From assembly GCA_963591995.1 (NCBI GenBank), contig CAVAUJ010000004.1:1-64000 (forward strand): a stretch of DNA of 64,000 nucleotides, written 5' to 3'. Source of the stretch: CAG-791 sp963591995 (lineage in GTDB: Bacteria; Bacillota; Clostridia; Lachnospirales; Lachnospiraceae). Both the position numbers and the translations under genes were made by a program. The notes beneath the pieces were generated by a model. It was not told the origin of the DNA and searched no databases. It saw nothing but the letters and a program-made list of their open reading frames with translations. Below, piece by piece: positions 1 to 7,950 of the stretch (its first letter is position 1; the number at the start of each line of letters is the position of its first letter).

Positions 1-1
1 C

Positions 2-49
2 GACGAAAGCCGCCGGAAAATGCTGTCGCCCGAGGCATTTTTCATATAA
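2..49 (+). CDS. Possible 3' end of an upstream gene (partial)
   Basis: The frame beginning at base 2 is open to a TAA at 47-49 and reads DESRRKMLSPEAFFI at its end. Its codons (CGC, CGG, CTG, CCC, GAG) match the usage of the neighbouring genes, so it may be the tail of a gene that starts left of the window. Only 15 residues are visible, which is too few to name a family. The other two frames are also open for most of this stretch, so the choice of frame is an inference. Confidence 0.3.
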   Translation, partial: DESRRKMLSPEAFFI

Positions 50-95
50 GATAAGATATCCGATGCTGCCCGCCGGAATGCGGCAGAGAAAGTGT

Positions 96-980
96 ATGAA
101 TGCAATGCAGGATAATCTACAATATCGTCAGGATTTAAAAAATCGTAAGAGAATTGTGGTGAAGATCGGCTCCTCCTCTTTGATTCATCCGGAAACCGGC
201 AGGATGGATTACCGCAGAATCGATCACCTCGCCCGGGAGCTGGTGGATCTGAAAAATCAAGGGAAGGAAGTCATTCTGGTTTCCTCCGGCGCTACGGCCG
301 TAGGGCGGGAGGCGCTCGGACGGGATCAGGAGAAAACGGTCCATGAAGTCAGCAAAATGAGCCGCAAGCAGGCCTGCGCCTCCATCGGACAGGCCCGGCT
401 GATCATGATTTACCAGCGCTTTTTCGAAGATTATAACCAGCTGATCAGCCAGGTTCTCATGACCAAGACCACCATTGTGAACCCGACCAGCAAGGAAAAC
501 CTCGAAGGCACCATGGAGGAGCTCCTGCACATGGGCGTCATTCCCATTGTCAATGAGAACGATGTTGTGGCCACGCTCGAATATAAGCTCGGTGACAACG
601 ATTCGCTTTCCGCCATGGTGGCGTCCATTCTGCGGGCGGATCTTCTCATTCTCCTCTCGGACGTAGACGGTCTGTATACCGACGATCCGCGGAGCAACCG
701 GAATGCATCCTTCATTCCCTTTGTGCCGCATCTGACCGATGAAATCATGCAGATGGGAAAGGAAACCACCGGAAGCGGTGTCGGAACCGGAGGGATGAAT
801 ACCAAGCTGCACGCCGCGCGCATGGCGACGGCCACCGGCTGCGATATGGTCATTGCCAATACCAAGGACGGTGTCGGCGTCATTTCTGACGTGATTGACG
901 GTGTCAATGTCGGAACGCTGTTCTGCGCGGAGAAGGATCCGTCCTTTGATCTGATTGCATATGTGGAGGAAACCTATTGA
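96..980 (+). CDS. proB: Glutamate 5-kinase, short form without PUA domain
   Basis: This enzyme phosphorylates L-glutamate to gamma-glutamyl phosphate, the first step of proline synthesis in the cytoplasm. The amino acid kinase fold is clear: an N-terminal VVKIGSSSL phosphate loop, VSSGATAVG, the VNENDVVAT substrate region and LLSDVDGLYT, followed by GTGGMNTKLHAA. With 294 residues it ends after the kinase domain, so it lacks the C-terminal PUA domain of the E. coli enzyme; short forms are known in Firmicutes. An ATG at 63 is in frame, but 96 is preferred because the purine-rich AGAGAAAG lies just upstream. The stop overlaps the next start (TGATG). proA is not in the window and may lie upstream. 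Confidence 0.95.
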   Translation: MNAMQDNLQYRQDLKNRKRIVVKIGSSSLIHPETGRMDYRRIDHLARELVDLKNQGKEVILVSSGATAVGREALGRDQEKTVHEVSKMSRKQACASIGQARLIMIYQRFFEDYNQLISQVLMTKTTIVNPTSKENLEGTMEELLHMGVIPIVNENDVVATLEYKLGDNDSLSAMVASILRADLLILLSDVDGLYTDDPRSNRNASFIPFVPHLTDEIMQMGKETTGSGVGTGGMNTKLHAARMATATGCDMVIANTKDGVGVISDVIDGVNVGTLFCAEKDPSFDLIAYVEETY

Positions 981-1588
981 TGATGACCAGCCAGATGGAA
1001 TTTGATGCATCCAAAAAGGAGCTTCGGACGCGGATGAAGGAGATCCGTGCCGCCATCCCCGACGATGTCCGTGAGGCGCAGAACAAGGCCATTACCAACA
1101 TTCTGCTGAACACGTCGCTGTATGAATCCGCTGCATTTATACTCACCTATGTGTCCTACGGTACCGAGGTAGATACCAGGGCCTTTATCCGGCAGGCACT
1201 TCGGGACGGCAAGAAGGTCTATGTCCCGAAAATCCTCAGCAATCGGAAGATGGACTTTTTCCTCTGCGAGGATCTCGGAAGCCTTTCCGCCGGCAAGATG
1301 GGAATTCCGGAGCCGGACCCGGACCCGGAAACCCTGTTTCCGTATACGACGCATATTTCGCTGGATTCTGCGGAGAATTGCATGATTCTCGTGCCGGGGC
1401 TTGCTTTTGACAGCAAGCTCGGACGCATCGGCTACGGCGGCGGATATTATGATCAGTACCTGTCGCATTTCTGTAAAAAGATGTCCATCGGCATGGCCTT
1501 CAATGAGCAGATCATCGATGAGGTTCCCATGGGGCAGGAGGACATTCCCATGGATCTTGTTGTCACGCCGGACCGGGCGTATTTTTGA
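980..1588 (+). CDS. 5-formyltetrahydrofolate cyclo-ligase
   Basis: The protein (202 aa) belongs to the MTHFS family, which converts 5-formyl-THF to 5,10-methenyl-THF at the cost of ATP and so returns a folate storage form to one-carbon metabolism. Diagnostic features are the N-terminal basic helix KKELRTRMKEIR, the VPKI strand and the C-terminal signature RIGYGGGYYDQYL near residue 150, the ATP-binding loop. Three consecutive possible starts occur (TTG 977, ATG 980, ATG 983); ATG 980 is chosen because GGAGG at 965-969 is 10 bases upstream and the start overlaps the proB stop by one base, indicating translational coupling. Family assignment is firm. Confidence 0.93.
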   Translation: MMTSQMEFDASKKELRTRMKEIRAAIPDDVREAQNKAITNILLNTSLYESAAFILTYVSYGTEVDTRAFIRQALRDGKKVYVPKILSNRKMDFFLCEDLGSLSAGKMGIPEPDPDPETLFPYTTHISLDSAENCMILVPGLAFDSKLGRIGYGGGYYDQYLSHFCKKMSIGMAFNEQIIDEVPMGQEDIPMDLVVTPDRAYF

Positions 1589-1611
1589 GAACAAATGAGG
1601 ACAATACCGAC

Positions 1612-2457
1612 ATGCAGGAACTGACACAGACCAAGTATCATGCATTGCAGTCCATTCTGCGTGAAATGGGGAGTGTCGCCGTCGCCTTTTCCGGCGGCGT
1701 CGATTCCACGCTGCTGCTGACGGTGGCAAAGGACGTCCTGGGAGAAAAGGCCATGGCCTTTACCGCGGCCTCCGAAACCTTTCCTTCCAGAGAAGCCCGG
1801 GAAGCCGCCGATTTCTGCAAAAAACACGGAATTTCCCAGATTGTATTCGAATCCCACGAGCTGGATGTACCCGGCTACCGCGACAATCCGGTGAATCGCT
1901 GCTATCTGTGCAAGCGCTCCCTCTTCGGGGAGCTGCTGCACCTTGCGGGAGAGCATCACCTTTCCTTTGTCGCCGAGGGCTCCAATCTGGATGACAGCGG
2001 AGACTACCGGCCGGGAATGCTCGCCGTCAAAGAGCTCGGCATCCGCTCTCCCCTGCGGGAGGCCGGGCTTTGCAAGGAGGAGATCCGCGAAATCTCCAGA
2101 GAGCTTCATCTGCCGACGTGGCGCAAGCAGTCCTATGCCTGTCTCGCCTCCCGCTTTGTTTACGGTGAGACCATCTCGGAGGGCAAGCTCAAGATGGTGG
2201 ACCGGGCGGAAGAGCTGCTGCTGGGTCTCGGCTTCCGGCAGCTGCGCGTGCGCATCCATGACAATCTTGCCAGAATTGAAGTCATGCCGGAGGAATTCGA
2301 CCGGCTTCTGGCACATCGGGAAGAGATTACGGCAGAATTTCGTTCGTACGGCTTTTCCTATGTTACTATGGATCTGACAGGATATCGCACCGGCAGCATG
2401 AACGAGACGCTGGACCCTGCTCTGCTGCAGAGCACAAAGGAAGCATTGCATTCATGA
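1612..2457 (+). CDS. larE: LarE-type ATP-dependent sulfur transferase
   Basis: LarE delivers sulfur to pyridinium-3,5-bisdicarboxylate mononucleotide in making the nickel-pincer cofactor first found in lactate racemase. The 281-residue protein has the PP-loop SGGVDS at 27-32 for AMP formation and the family cysteine in ACLASR at residue 177. It also has a CxxC pair (RCYLCK, C97 and C100). L. plantarum LarE sacrifices a single cysteine, whereas other family members carry three cysteines that hold an iron-sulfur cluster; the three cysteines here suggest that type (inference). ATG 1612 is chosen over the in-frame TTG 1585 because GAGG at 1596-1599 precedes it. The stop overlaps larB as ATGA. larC and a racemase are not in the window. 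Confidence 0.9.
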   Translation: MQELTQTKYHALQSILREMGSVAVAFSGGVDSTLLLTVAKDVLGEKAMAFTAASETFPSREAREAADFCKKHGISQIVFESHELDVPGYRDNPVNRCYLCKRSLFGELLHLAGEHHLSFVAEGSNLDDSGDYRPGMLAVKELGIRSPLREAGLCKEEIREISRELHLPTWRKQSYACLASRFVYGETISEGKLKMVDRAEELLLGLGFRQLRVRIHDNLARIEVMPEEFDRLLAHREEITAEFRSYGFSYVTMDLTGYRTGSMNETLDPALLQSTKEALHS

Positions 2458-3224
2458 CAACAAGAGAAATTCTGGAACAGGTACAGAGGGGAGAGCTCAC
2501 GCCGGAGGCGGCAGAGGCTTTTTTTCAGAAGGCACCCTATGAAGAGCTCGGCTATGCCAAGCTGGATCTGCACCGCGCGGTTCGCTCCGGCTACCCGGAA
2601 GTGGTATATTGTCAGGGGAAGGCGGATTCGCATCTGATCGGAATCTTCCGGACGCTGTATGAGAGGAACGGAAAGGTCCTCGGTACCAGAGCCAGCCTTC
2701 ACCAGGCCGAGCTGGTCAAAGAGGCTCTCCCGAATGCATCCTATGACCCCCTCTCACGGATCCTTCTGGTATCCGGAGACGGTGCAGATGAGGCGCTGCT
2801 TGGACGGATTGCGGTCTGTACCGGCGGCACGGCGGACATTGCGGTTGCCGAGGAAGCCGCGCAAACGGCGGAATTTTTCGGCAATTATGTGGAACGGATT
2901 TATGACGTAGGCGTTTCCGGCATTCACCGCCTTTTGTCAAAGACGGACAGCCTCCGAAGGGCGAATGTCATCATCGCGGTTGCCGGAATGGAGGGCGCGC
3001 TCGCGGGCGTTGTGGCCGGCCTGGTCGAAAATCCCGTGATTGCCGTTCCGACCTCCGTCGGCTACGGTGCCAATTTCAAGGGACTTTCCTCCCTTCTGAC
3101 CATGCTCAATTCCTGCTCCAACGGCATTACGGTCGTCAACATTGACAACGGCTATGGCGCAGGCTACGTAGCAGCACAGATCAATCGTCTTGCCTGCAGG
3201 CAGAATCAGGATAAGGACATATGA
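2454..3224 (+). CDS. larB: LarB, pyridinium-3,5-biscarboxylate mononucleotide synthase
   Basis: LarB carboxylates nicotinic acid adenine dinucleotide and cleaves it to the precursor that LarE sulfurates. The 256-aa protein shows an N-terminal helical part and a C-terminal PurE-like domain (LVSGDGADEALLGRIA, then GMEGALAGVVAGL and PTSVGYGANFKGL, then NSCSNGITVVNIDNGYGAG), all typical of the family. It overlaps larE and the next gene by ATGA junctions, so the three proteins should be made together. Its neighbour LarE makes the assignment firm. The missing piece of the pathway, LarC (nickel insertion), is not within 64 kb on the right side. Confidence 0.93.
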   Translation: MTTREILEQVQRGELTPEAAEAFFQKAPYEELGYAKLDLHRAVRSGYPEVVYCQGKADSHLIGIFRTLYERNGKVLGTRASLHQAELVKEALPNASYDPLSRILLVSGDGADEALLGRIAVCTGGTADIAVAEEAAQTAEFFGNYVERIYDVGVSGIHRLLSKTDSLRRANVIIAVAGMEGALAGVVAGLVENPVIAVPTSVGYGANFKGLSSLLTMLNSCSNGITVVNIDNGYGAGYVAAQINRLACRQNQDKDI

Positions 3225-3832
3225 AGCTTTACATCATTCGACATGGCGAAACAGACTGGAACGCACGCCATCTGTTTCAGGGACAGATCAATACCTCTCT
3301 GAACGAAAAAGGAGAGCAGCAGGCAAGGGAGGCGCGAAAGAGAATTCAGGAGCTGGGGCTTTCCTTTGACGCCGTATATTCCAGCCCCATCGACCGAGCC
3401 CTGCGGACCGTGGAAATTGTCACCGGGCTGGACCGCTCACAGATTCATACGGATGCGCGGCTTTTGGAGATGAACTTCGGTCCCCTCGATGAAACCCCGT
3501 TTGACAAGGCATCGCCGATGGTCGGAAACCTCTTTTGCAAGCCCTCCGCTTATGTTCCTCCCCGCGGCGCCGAAAGCTTTCCGGATGTGGAAAAGCGAAT
3601 CGCGTCGTTTCTGGAGGATATGCGTCGGCAGTCTGCAGAGCGCATTCTCGCCGGCTGTCACGGCTGCACCATGCGGGTCATCATGCAATACGTCGGTTAT
3701 ATCAAGCTGGATGATATCTGGAATCAGCCGATCGGAAATTGCACCATTTTGGAGCTTACGCTGGGGAGCGACCGCTTCCGCATCACCGAAATCTATGAAA
3801 CGCAGGATTGGTTCGGCAGCAGAAACCAATGA
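3221..3832 (+). CDS. Histidine phosphatase family protein
   Basis: The N-terminus has the RHGETDWN signature whose histidine is the phosphate acceptor in the phosphoglycerate-mutase-like superfamily, followed by GQINTSLNEKGEQQA, the SSPIDRALRT arginine region and a second histidine in GCHGCTMR near residue 144. The length of 203 aa fits small phosphatases such as CobC or PhoE-like enzymes. The substrate cannot be read from the sequence. Its start overlaps the larB stop (ATGA), making it the last gene of the proB-larB run. A link to the LarB/LarE nucleotide substrates is possible but is only guilt by association. Confidence 0.85.
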   Translation: MKLYIIRHGETDWNARHLFQGQINTSLNEKGEQQAREARKRIQELGLSFDAVYSSPIDRALRTVEIVTGLDRSQIHTDARLLEMNFGPLDETPFDKASPMVGNLFCKPSAYVPPRGAESFPDVEKRIASFLEDMRRQSAERILAGCHGCTMRVIMQYVGYIKLDDIWNQPIGNCTILELTLGSDRFRITEIYETQDWFGSRNQ

Positions 3833-3871
3833 CACCTCCGGGTGCACGCTGATACAGAAAGGAGAAGGACC

Positions 3872-5023
3872 ATGGCTGTTGAGAAAATGGATCAGACGTT
3901 AACACGGCAGGAGAGCCTGTCAGCCGCGCAGGGCACAAAGGACGAGGGCGCCGTGAAAACCGCGGCGGATGACGGCCGATACGTCGCCTATGTCTCGGCC
4001 TACACCACCTCTACGAGCACGAATTTCGGCATTCACATTTACGATGTGGACATGGAAAACGGGCGCTTTGTGGAAAAGGACCGCGTGACGATCACCAATT
4101 CCTCCTACATCACCATTGCGCATAACCGCAAGTTTCTGTATTCCATTACCGATTTCGGTGTGGAGTCCTACCGCATCGGCAGCGAGGGAGATCTCAAGTT
4201 CATCAATTCCGCTCCCATCAACGGAATGCGCGGCTCCTACCTGTCTACGGATTATACGGATTCGTGGCTGTTTGTCTCCGGATATCACGACGGTAAGATC
4301 ACCGTGCTGCGGCTGAACCCGGAGACGGGAGAGATCGGTGACATTGCCGATGAGGTTTATCATAAGGGAATGGGGTCCATTGCGGAGCGGAATTTCCGGC
4401 CGCACGTGCAATGCGTGAAGATGACAAGAGACAACCGGTTTCTCTGCGCGGCGGACCTTGGTCTGGATCATACCAACGTCTATGCCTTCAATCCGGTCAA
4501 CGGCAGGATCAAGCAGGTGGATATCATCCACGGCGAGCTGGAATCGGCCCCCCGTCATATCAAAATGTCGAAGGACGGGCGCTTTGTCTACATTGTCAAC
4601 GAGATGAAGTGCTCCATTGATGTGTTCGCCTATCAGCTTCGGCACAATATGCCGGATTTTGAGAAGATTCAGACCATCTCCACGCTGAACAACTACCATT
4701 CCGCCGATGCGGCTGCTTCTGCGCTGAATCTTTCGGATGATTTCAAATATCTCATCAGCTCCAACGCAGGAGACAATTCCGTTGCGATTTTCTCCATTGA
4801 TGAGGAAACCGGAAAGCTCTCGAAGGTTCTGTGCCTGCCGGTATCCGGAGATTATCCGAAGGACTGTGCCCTGTTCCCGGACAACAGGCATCTGGTGTCC
4901 CTCAATCATGAGTCCAACACCATGACCTTCTTTACCTGTGATCTTCAAAGGGGGCTCATCGTCATGAAGGGCAAGGAGATTCATGTCGACAAGCCGAACT
5001 GCATTATTTTCCATCGGCTGTAA
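3872..5023 (+). CDS. Lactonase-family seven-bladed beta-propeller protein
   Basis: This 383-aa protein has repeated propeller motifs (YVAYVSAYT, LFVSGYHDGKITVLRLNPETG, RHIKMSKDGRFVYIVNE, CALFPDNRHLVSLNHESNT) of the family that includes 6-phosphogluconolactonase YbhE/Pgl and muconate cycloisomerase-like proteins. It has no signal peptide, so it is probably cytoplasmic. Members in Clostridia are often annotated as 6-phosphogluconolactonase without test, so the substrate is left open. GGAG at 3861-3864 sets the start at 3872 rather than the in-frame ATG at 3842. It is followed after 19 bases by aroC. The first 30 residues after the start are low in propeller character and may be a flexible tail. 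Confidence 0.8.
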   Translation: MAVEKMDQTLTRQESLSAAQGTKDEGAVKTAADDGRYVAYVSAYTTSTSTNFGIHIYDVDMENGRFVEKDRVTITNSSYITIAHNRKFLYSITDFGVESYRIGSEGDLKFINSAPINGMRGSYLSTDYTDSWLFVSGYHDGKITVLRLNPETGEIGDIADEVYHKGMGSIAERNFRPHVQCVKMTRDNRFLCAADLGLDHTNVYAFNPVNGRIKQVDIIHGELESAPRHIKMSKDGRFVYIVNEMKCSIDVFAYQLRHNMPDFEKIQTISTLNNYHSADAAASALNLSDDFKYLISSNAGDNSVAIFSIDEETGKLSKVLCLPVSGDYPKDCALFPDNRHLVSLNHESNTMTFFTCDLQRGLIVMKGKEIHVDKPNCIIFHRL

Positions 5024-5042
5024 CCGATACAGGAGAGAATTT

Positions 5043-6155
5043 ATGGCTGGTTCCTATTATGGCAGCGTACTCCGGGTGACCACCTTCGGAGAATCCCACG
5101 GCGCCGGTGTCGGCGCGGTTCTGGATGGCTTTCCGGCCGGCATGAATCTGTCGGAGGAAGACATCCAGGTCTATCTGGACAGAAGAAAGCCCGGCAGAAA
5201 TGCCATTTCCACTCCGCGAAAAGAGGATGATCTGGTGGAAATTCTCTCCGGTGTCTTTGAAGGAAAGACAACCGGAACACCCATTGCGCTTTTGATCCGC
5301 AATACCAATCAGAATTCAAAGGATTACAGCGAAATTGCCGACTGCTTTCGCCCGGGACATGCCGATTACCCTTACTATGCCAAGTACGGCTTCCGCGATT
5401 ATCGGGGAGGCGGGAGATCCTCCGCCCGGGAGACGGCCGCAAGGGTGGCGGCCGGAGCCGTCGCAGAGAAATTCCTGAAGGAGCTCGGCATCGATTTCTG
5501 CTTTTATACGGCGGCCATCGGTGACGTCGTGATCGACCCTGCCGCCTTTGACAGGGAGCGGATTCATACAACACCCACCTGTATGCCCGATGCGGCGGCC
5601 GATGAGGCCGCCGTTTCCCTGATCGAAGCATGCAAAGCCGCCAATGACTCCGTCGGCGGCATTGTAAAGGGGCGGATCCGCGATGTTCCCGCCGGCATCG
5701 GAGATCCCACCCTGCAGCGGCTGGATGCGCGGCTGGCCGATGCCCTGATGGGCATCAATGCCTGCAAATCCGTCGGCATCGGTGACGGCATGTTCGCCGC
5801 ATATGCCAGAGGCTCCGAGAACAACGATGCCTTTTATACCGATGAAAACGGCTGCATCGCCAAAAGGACCAACCACGCAGGCGGCATTCTGGGCGGTATT
5901 TCGGACGGCTCAGACATCGTTCTGACGGCGGCCTTTAAGCCCACGCCGTCCATTGCACAGCTGCAGGAGACGGTGCTGGAGGATGGGACGCCGAAGGCGC
6001 TGTTCATTCACGGTCGTCATGATCCCTGCGTGGTGCCGCGGGCGGTCGTGGTCTGCGAGACCATGTGCGCACTGACCCTTCTGGATGCCATGCTCCTGAA
6101 CATGACAGCGAGGGCGGACAGCGTCCGGTCATTTTATCAAGAACAGAAGCAATAA
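5043..6155 (+). CDS. aroC: Chorismate synthase
   Basis: Chorismate synthase makes chorismate from 5-enolpyruvylshikimate 3-phosphate and needs reduced FMN. The 370-aa sequence has the family signatures GESHGAGVGAVLDGFPAG near residue 16, FRPGHADYPYYAKYG and RGGGRSSARETAARVAAGA around residue 120, which form the FMN/EPSP site, and GGILGGISDGSDI further on. AGGAGAG at 5031-5037 fixes ATG 5043. It sits between the propeller gene and tgt with spacings of 19 and 12 bases. The other shikimate gene in the window, aroB, is about 49 kb away, so the pathway is dispersed here. Confidence 0.97.
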   Translation: MAGSYYGSVLRVTTFGESHGAGVGAVLDGFPAGMNLSEEDIQVYLDRRKPGRNAISTPRKEDDLVEILSGVFEGKTTGTPIALLIRNTNQNSKDYSEIADCFRPGHADYPYYAKYGFRDYRGGGRSSARETAARVAAGAVAEKFLKELGIDFCFYTAAIGDVVIDPAAFDRERIHTTPTCMPDAAADEAAVSLIEACKAANDSVGGIVKGRIRDVPAGIGDPTLQRLDARLADALMGINACKSVGIGDGMFAAYARGSENNDAFYTDENGCIAKRTNHAGGILGGISDGSDIVLTAAFKPTPSIAQLQETVLEDGTPKALFIHGRHDPCVVPRAVVVCETMCALTLLDAMLLNMTARADSVRSFYQEQKQ

Positions 6156-6167
6156 GAGGAAGCATTC

Positions 6168-7319
6168 ATGCCCCAACAGGATTATACCTATCAGATCATC
6201 AATCTCTGCGGACGTGCCAAAAGAGCGCGCATGACCACCGTACACGGCGTCATTGAGACACCGGTGTTCATGAACGTAGCGACGGCCGGTGCCATCAAGG
6301 GAGGACTCTCCGCGGCAGATCTTCGTTCCATTCAGACACAGGTCATGCTGTGCAACACCTATCATCTGCATGTGCGGACCGGCGATGCGGTAATCCGTGA
6401 GCTCGGAGGACTCCATGCCTTCACCACCTGGGACCGGCCCATCCTGACCGATTCCGGCGGATTTCAGGTATTCTCTCTGGCAGAGCTGCGCAAGATCAAG
6501 GAAGAGGGCGTCAGCTTTCATTCCCACGTCGACGGTGCCAACATTTTCATGGGTCCCGAGGAATCCATGACCATTCAGGCCAATCTCGGCTCTACCATTG
6601 CCATGGCCTTTGACGAATGTGCGCCGGCGCTGGCCGACCGGGAATACGTTGCGAACTCTGTGGCCCGGACTACCCGCTGGCTGGAACGCTGCCGGAAGAA
6701 AATGGCAGAGCTTCGCGAGGAAGAGAACGCGGTCAATCCGCACCAGCTGCTGTTCGCCATCAATCAGGGCGCGGTCTACCATGACATCCGCATCGAGCAT
6801 GCGGATCGGATTTCGCAGATGGATCTGGACGGCTATGCCGTCGGCGGTCTGGCGGTCGGAGAGAGTCATGAGCAGATGTACGGTGTTCTGGAGGCCGTGG
6901 TGCCGCATCTTCCGCAGAACAAGCCGACGTATCTGATGGGCGTCGGAACGCCGGAGAATATTCTGGAGGCGGTGGATCGCGGCGTTGATTTCTTTGACTG
7001 CGTTTATCCGTCCCGAAACGGGCGTCACGGAAATCTTTACACGGATCACGGAACCCTGCACATACGGAACGCTGCCTACGAAAAGGATCTGCGCCCCATC
7101 GATCCGCACTGCGGCTGCCCTGTCTGCCGCGGCGGATATTCCAGAGCCTACATCCGGCATCTCCTGAAGGCCCAGGAATCCCTCGGATTGCGATTCTGCG
7201 TCATGCACAATCTGTTCTTCTACAATCACCTGATGCAGGAAATCCGGGATGCCATTGAGGCCGGGGTCTACCCGATCTATAAAAAGCATAAACTGGACGA
7301 TCTGGCCGGCACGCCGTGA
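6168..7319 (+). CDS. tgt: tRNA-guanine transglycosylase
   Basis: Tgt exchanges guanine at position 34 of tRNAs with GUN anticodons for preQ1, on the way to queuosine. The 383-aa protein carries LTDSGGFQVFSL with the catalytic aspartate, QGAVYHDIR, GGLAVGES, the second catalytic aspartate in FFDCVYPSRNGRHG and the zinc site CGCPVC plus a later cysteine/histidine pair (RFCVMHN). It follows aroC by 12 bases with a GAGG site upstream, so both may be cotranscribed. In many bacteria tgt is followed by yajC, as here, but here yajC has its own promoter. The queA gene is not in the window. Confidence 0.96.
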   Translation: MPQQDYTYQIINLCGRAKRARMTTVHGVIETPVFMNVATAGAIKGGLSAADLRSIQTQVMLCNTYHLHVRTGDAVIRELGGLHAFTTWDRPILTDSGGFQVFSLAELRKIKEEGVSFHSHVDGANIFMGPEESMTIQANLGSTIAMAFDECAPALADREYVANSVARTTRWLERCRKKMAELREEENAVNPHQLLFAINQGAVYHDIRIEHADRISQMDLDGYAVGGLAVGESHEQMYGVLEAVVPHLPQNKPTYLMGVGTPENILEAVDRGVDFFDCVYPSRNGRHGNLYTDHGTLHIRNAAYEKDLRPIDPHCGCPVCRGGYSRAYIRHLLKAQESLGLRFCVMHNLFFYNHLMQEIRDAIEAGVYPIYKKHKLDDLAGTP

Positions 7320-7331
7320 CCGCTGAAAATG

Positions 7332-7361
7332 TTGCACAATTCCTGACCCGTGTTGTATTAT
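7332..7361 (+). promoter_or_regulatory. Sigma-A-type promoter upstream of yajC
   Basis: TTGCAC (7332-7337) and TATTAT (7356-7361) are separated by 18 bases. The predicted transcript would start near 7368 and have a leader of about 100 bases before yajC. Prediction from sequence only. Confidence 0.55.
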
Positions 7362-7470
7362 GAACGAAGTTGTGCTCGAGGTCTGCCGGCAGAGAGAACG
7401 CGTTCCCTGCCCGCCGCACCCTTTGAGACAGCACCACGAATTCATTGTATCTCTAGGAGGAGCATTCATT

Positions 7471-7794
7471 ATGTACGCACTTACAACGACAACCACCGGC
7501 ACGGCCACAATCCTTCCGATCATCTATATGGTGGCATTGGTTGCCATTTTCTATTTCTTTTTCATTCGTCCGCAGAGCAAGGAGAAGAAGCAGAAAGAGG
7601 CCATGCTGTCCACAGCGGCCATCGGAGACAGCGTTCTTACGACAGCAGGGTTCTACGGCGTCATTGTCGACATGAACGACGATACCGTCATCGTTGAGTT
7701 CGGCAACAACAAGAACTGCCGGATTCCGATGCAGAAGGCCTCCATTGTACAGGTGGAGAAGCCGGAAGATGCCATCGAACAGGAGAGCAAATAA
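7471..7794 (+). CDS. yajC: YajC, preprotein translocase accessory subunit
   Basis: YajC is a small membrane partner of the SecDF/Sec translocon. The 107-aa protein has a single N-terminal membrane span (about residues 13-32, ILPIIYMVALVAIFYFFF) followed by the family hallmark FFIRPQSKEKKQKEAM, then a cytoplasmic domain with GDSVLTTAGFYGVIVDMNDDTVIVEF. AGGAGG at 7456-7461 is an ideal site for ATG 7471, so the longer in-frame reading from 7360 is not used. secD and secF are not adjacent. It ends 79 bases before a terminator hairpin. Confidence 0.95.
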   Translation: MYALTTTTTGTATILPIIYMVALVAIFYFFFIRPQSKEKKQKEAMLSTAAIGDSVLTTAGFYGVIVDMNDDTVIVEFGNNKNCRIPMQKASIVQVEKPEDAIEQESK

Positions 7795-7841
7795 ACCGTT
7801 GCTTTGAGGCACCGGAATATGCTGCGCGGTAAAGACACCGC

Positions 7842-7950
7842 TGCCTCCGGAGGAGGCAACAGCATGCAGAGACAAAAAGAAGGCACACAGCGCCTTCTTT
7901 TTGTGCAATTGGGGAAGAGGAAGGAGACGAGCAAAAAACGATGGAGATGA
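7842..7950 (+). promoter_or_regulatory. Possible leader region of the leuB operon with a small ORF
   Basis: A hairpin with 7-bp arms (7842-7848 and 7852-7858, loop GGA) contains AGGAGG at 7851-7856. Downstream at the proper spacing an ATG at 7864 opens a 28-codon ORF that runs through the terminator hairpin (codons CTT CTT TTT GTG lie in its 3' arm) and ends at 7950, overlapping the leuB start. The arrangement would let translation of the small ORF melt the terminator. The peptide has few branched-chain residues before the hairpin, so this is not a classical leader peptide and may be chance. Confidence 0.25.
7874..7902 (+). terminator. Intrinsic terminator between yajC and leuB
   Basis: A perfect 11-bp stem (AAAAAGAAGGC at 7874-7884 with GCCTTCTTTTT at 7892-7902) and a 7-base loop. 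The T run is the end of the stem and the A run faces it, so it could act on either strand. It may simply end the yajC transcript or act as an attenuator for leuB, which begins 39 bases later. Confidence 0.75.

Noticed and set aside
7820..7950. A genuine small protein gene upstream of leuB
   Set aside because: The frame has no recognisable homology and crosses a terminator; kept only as a possible regulatory leader ORF.
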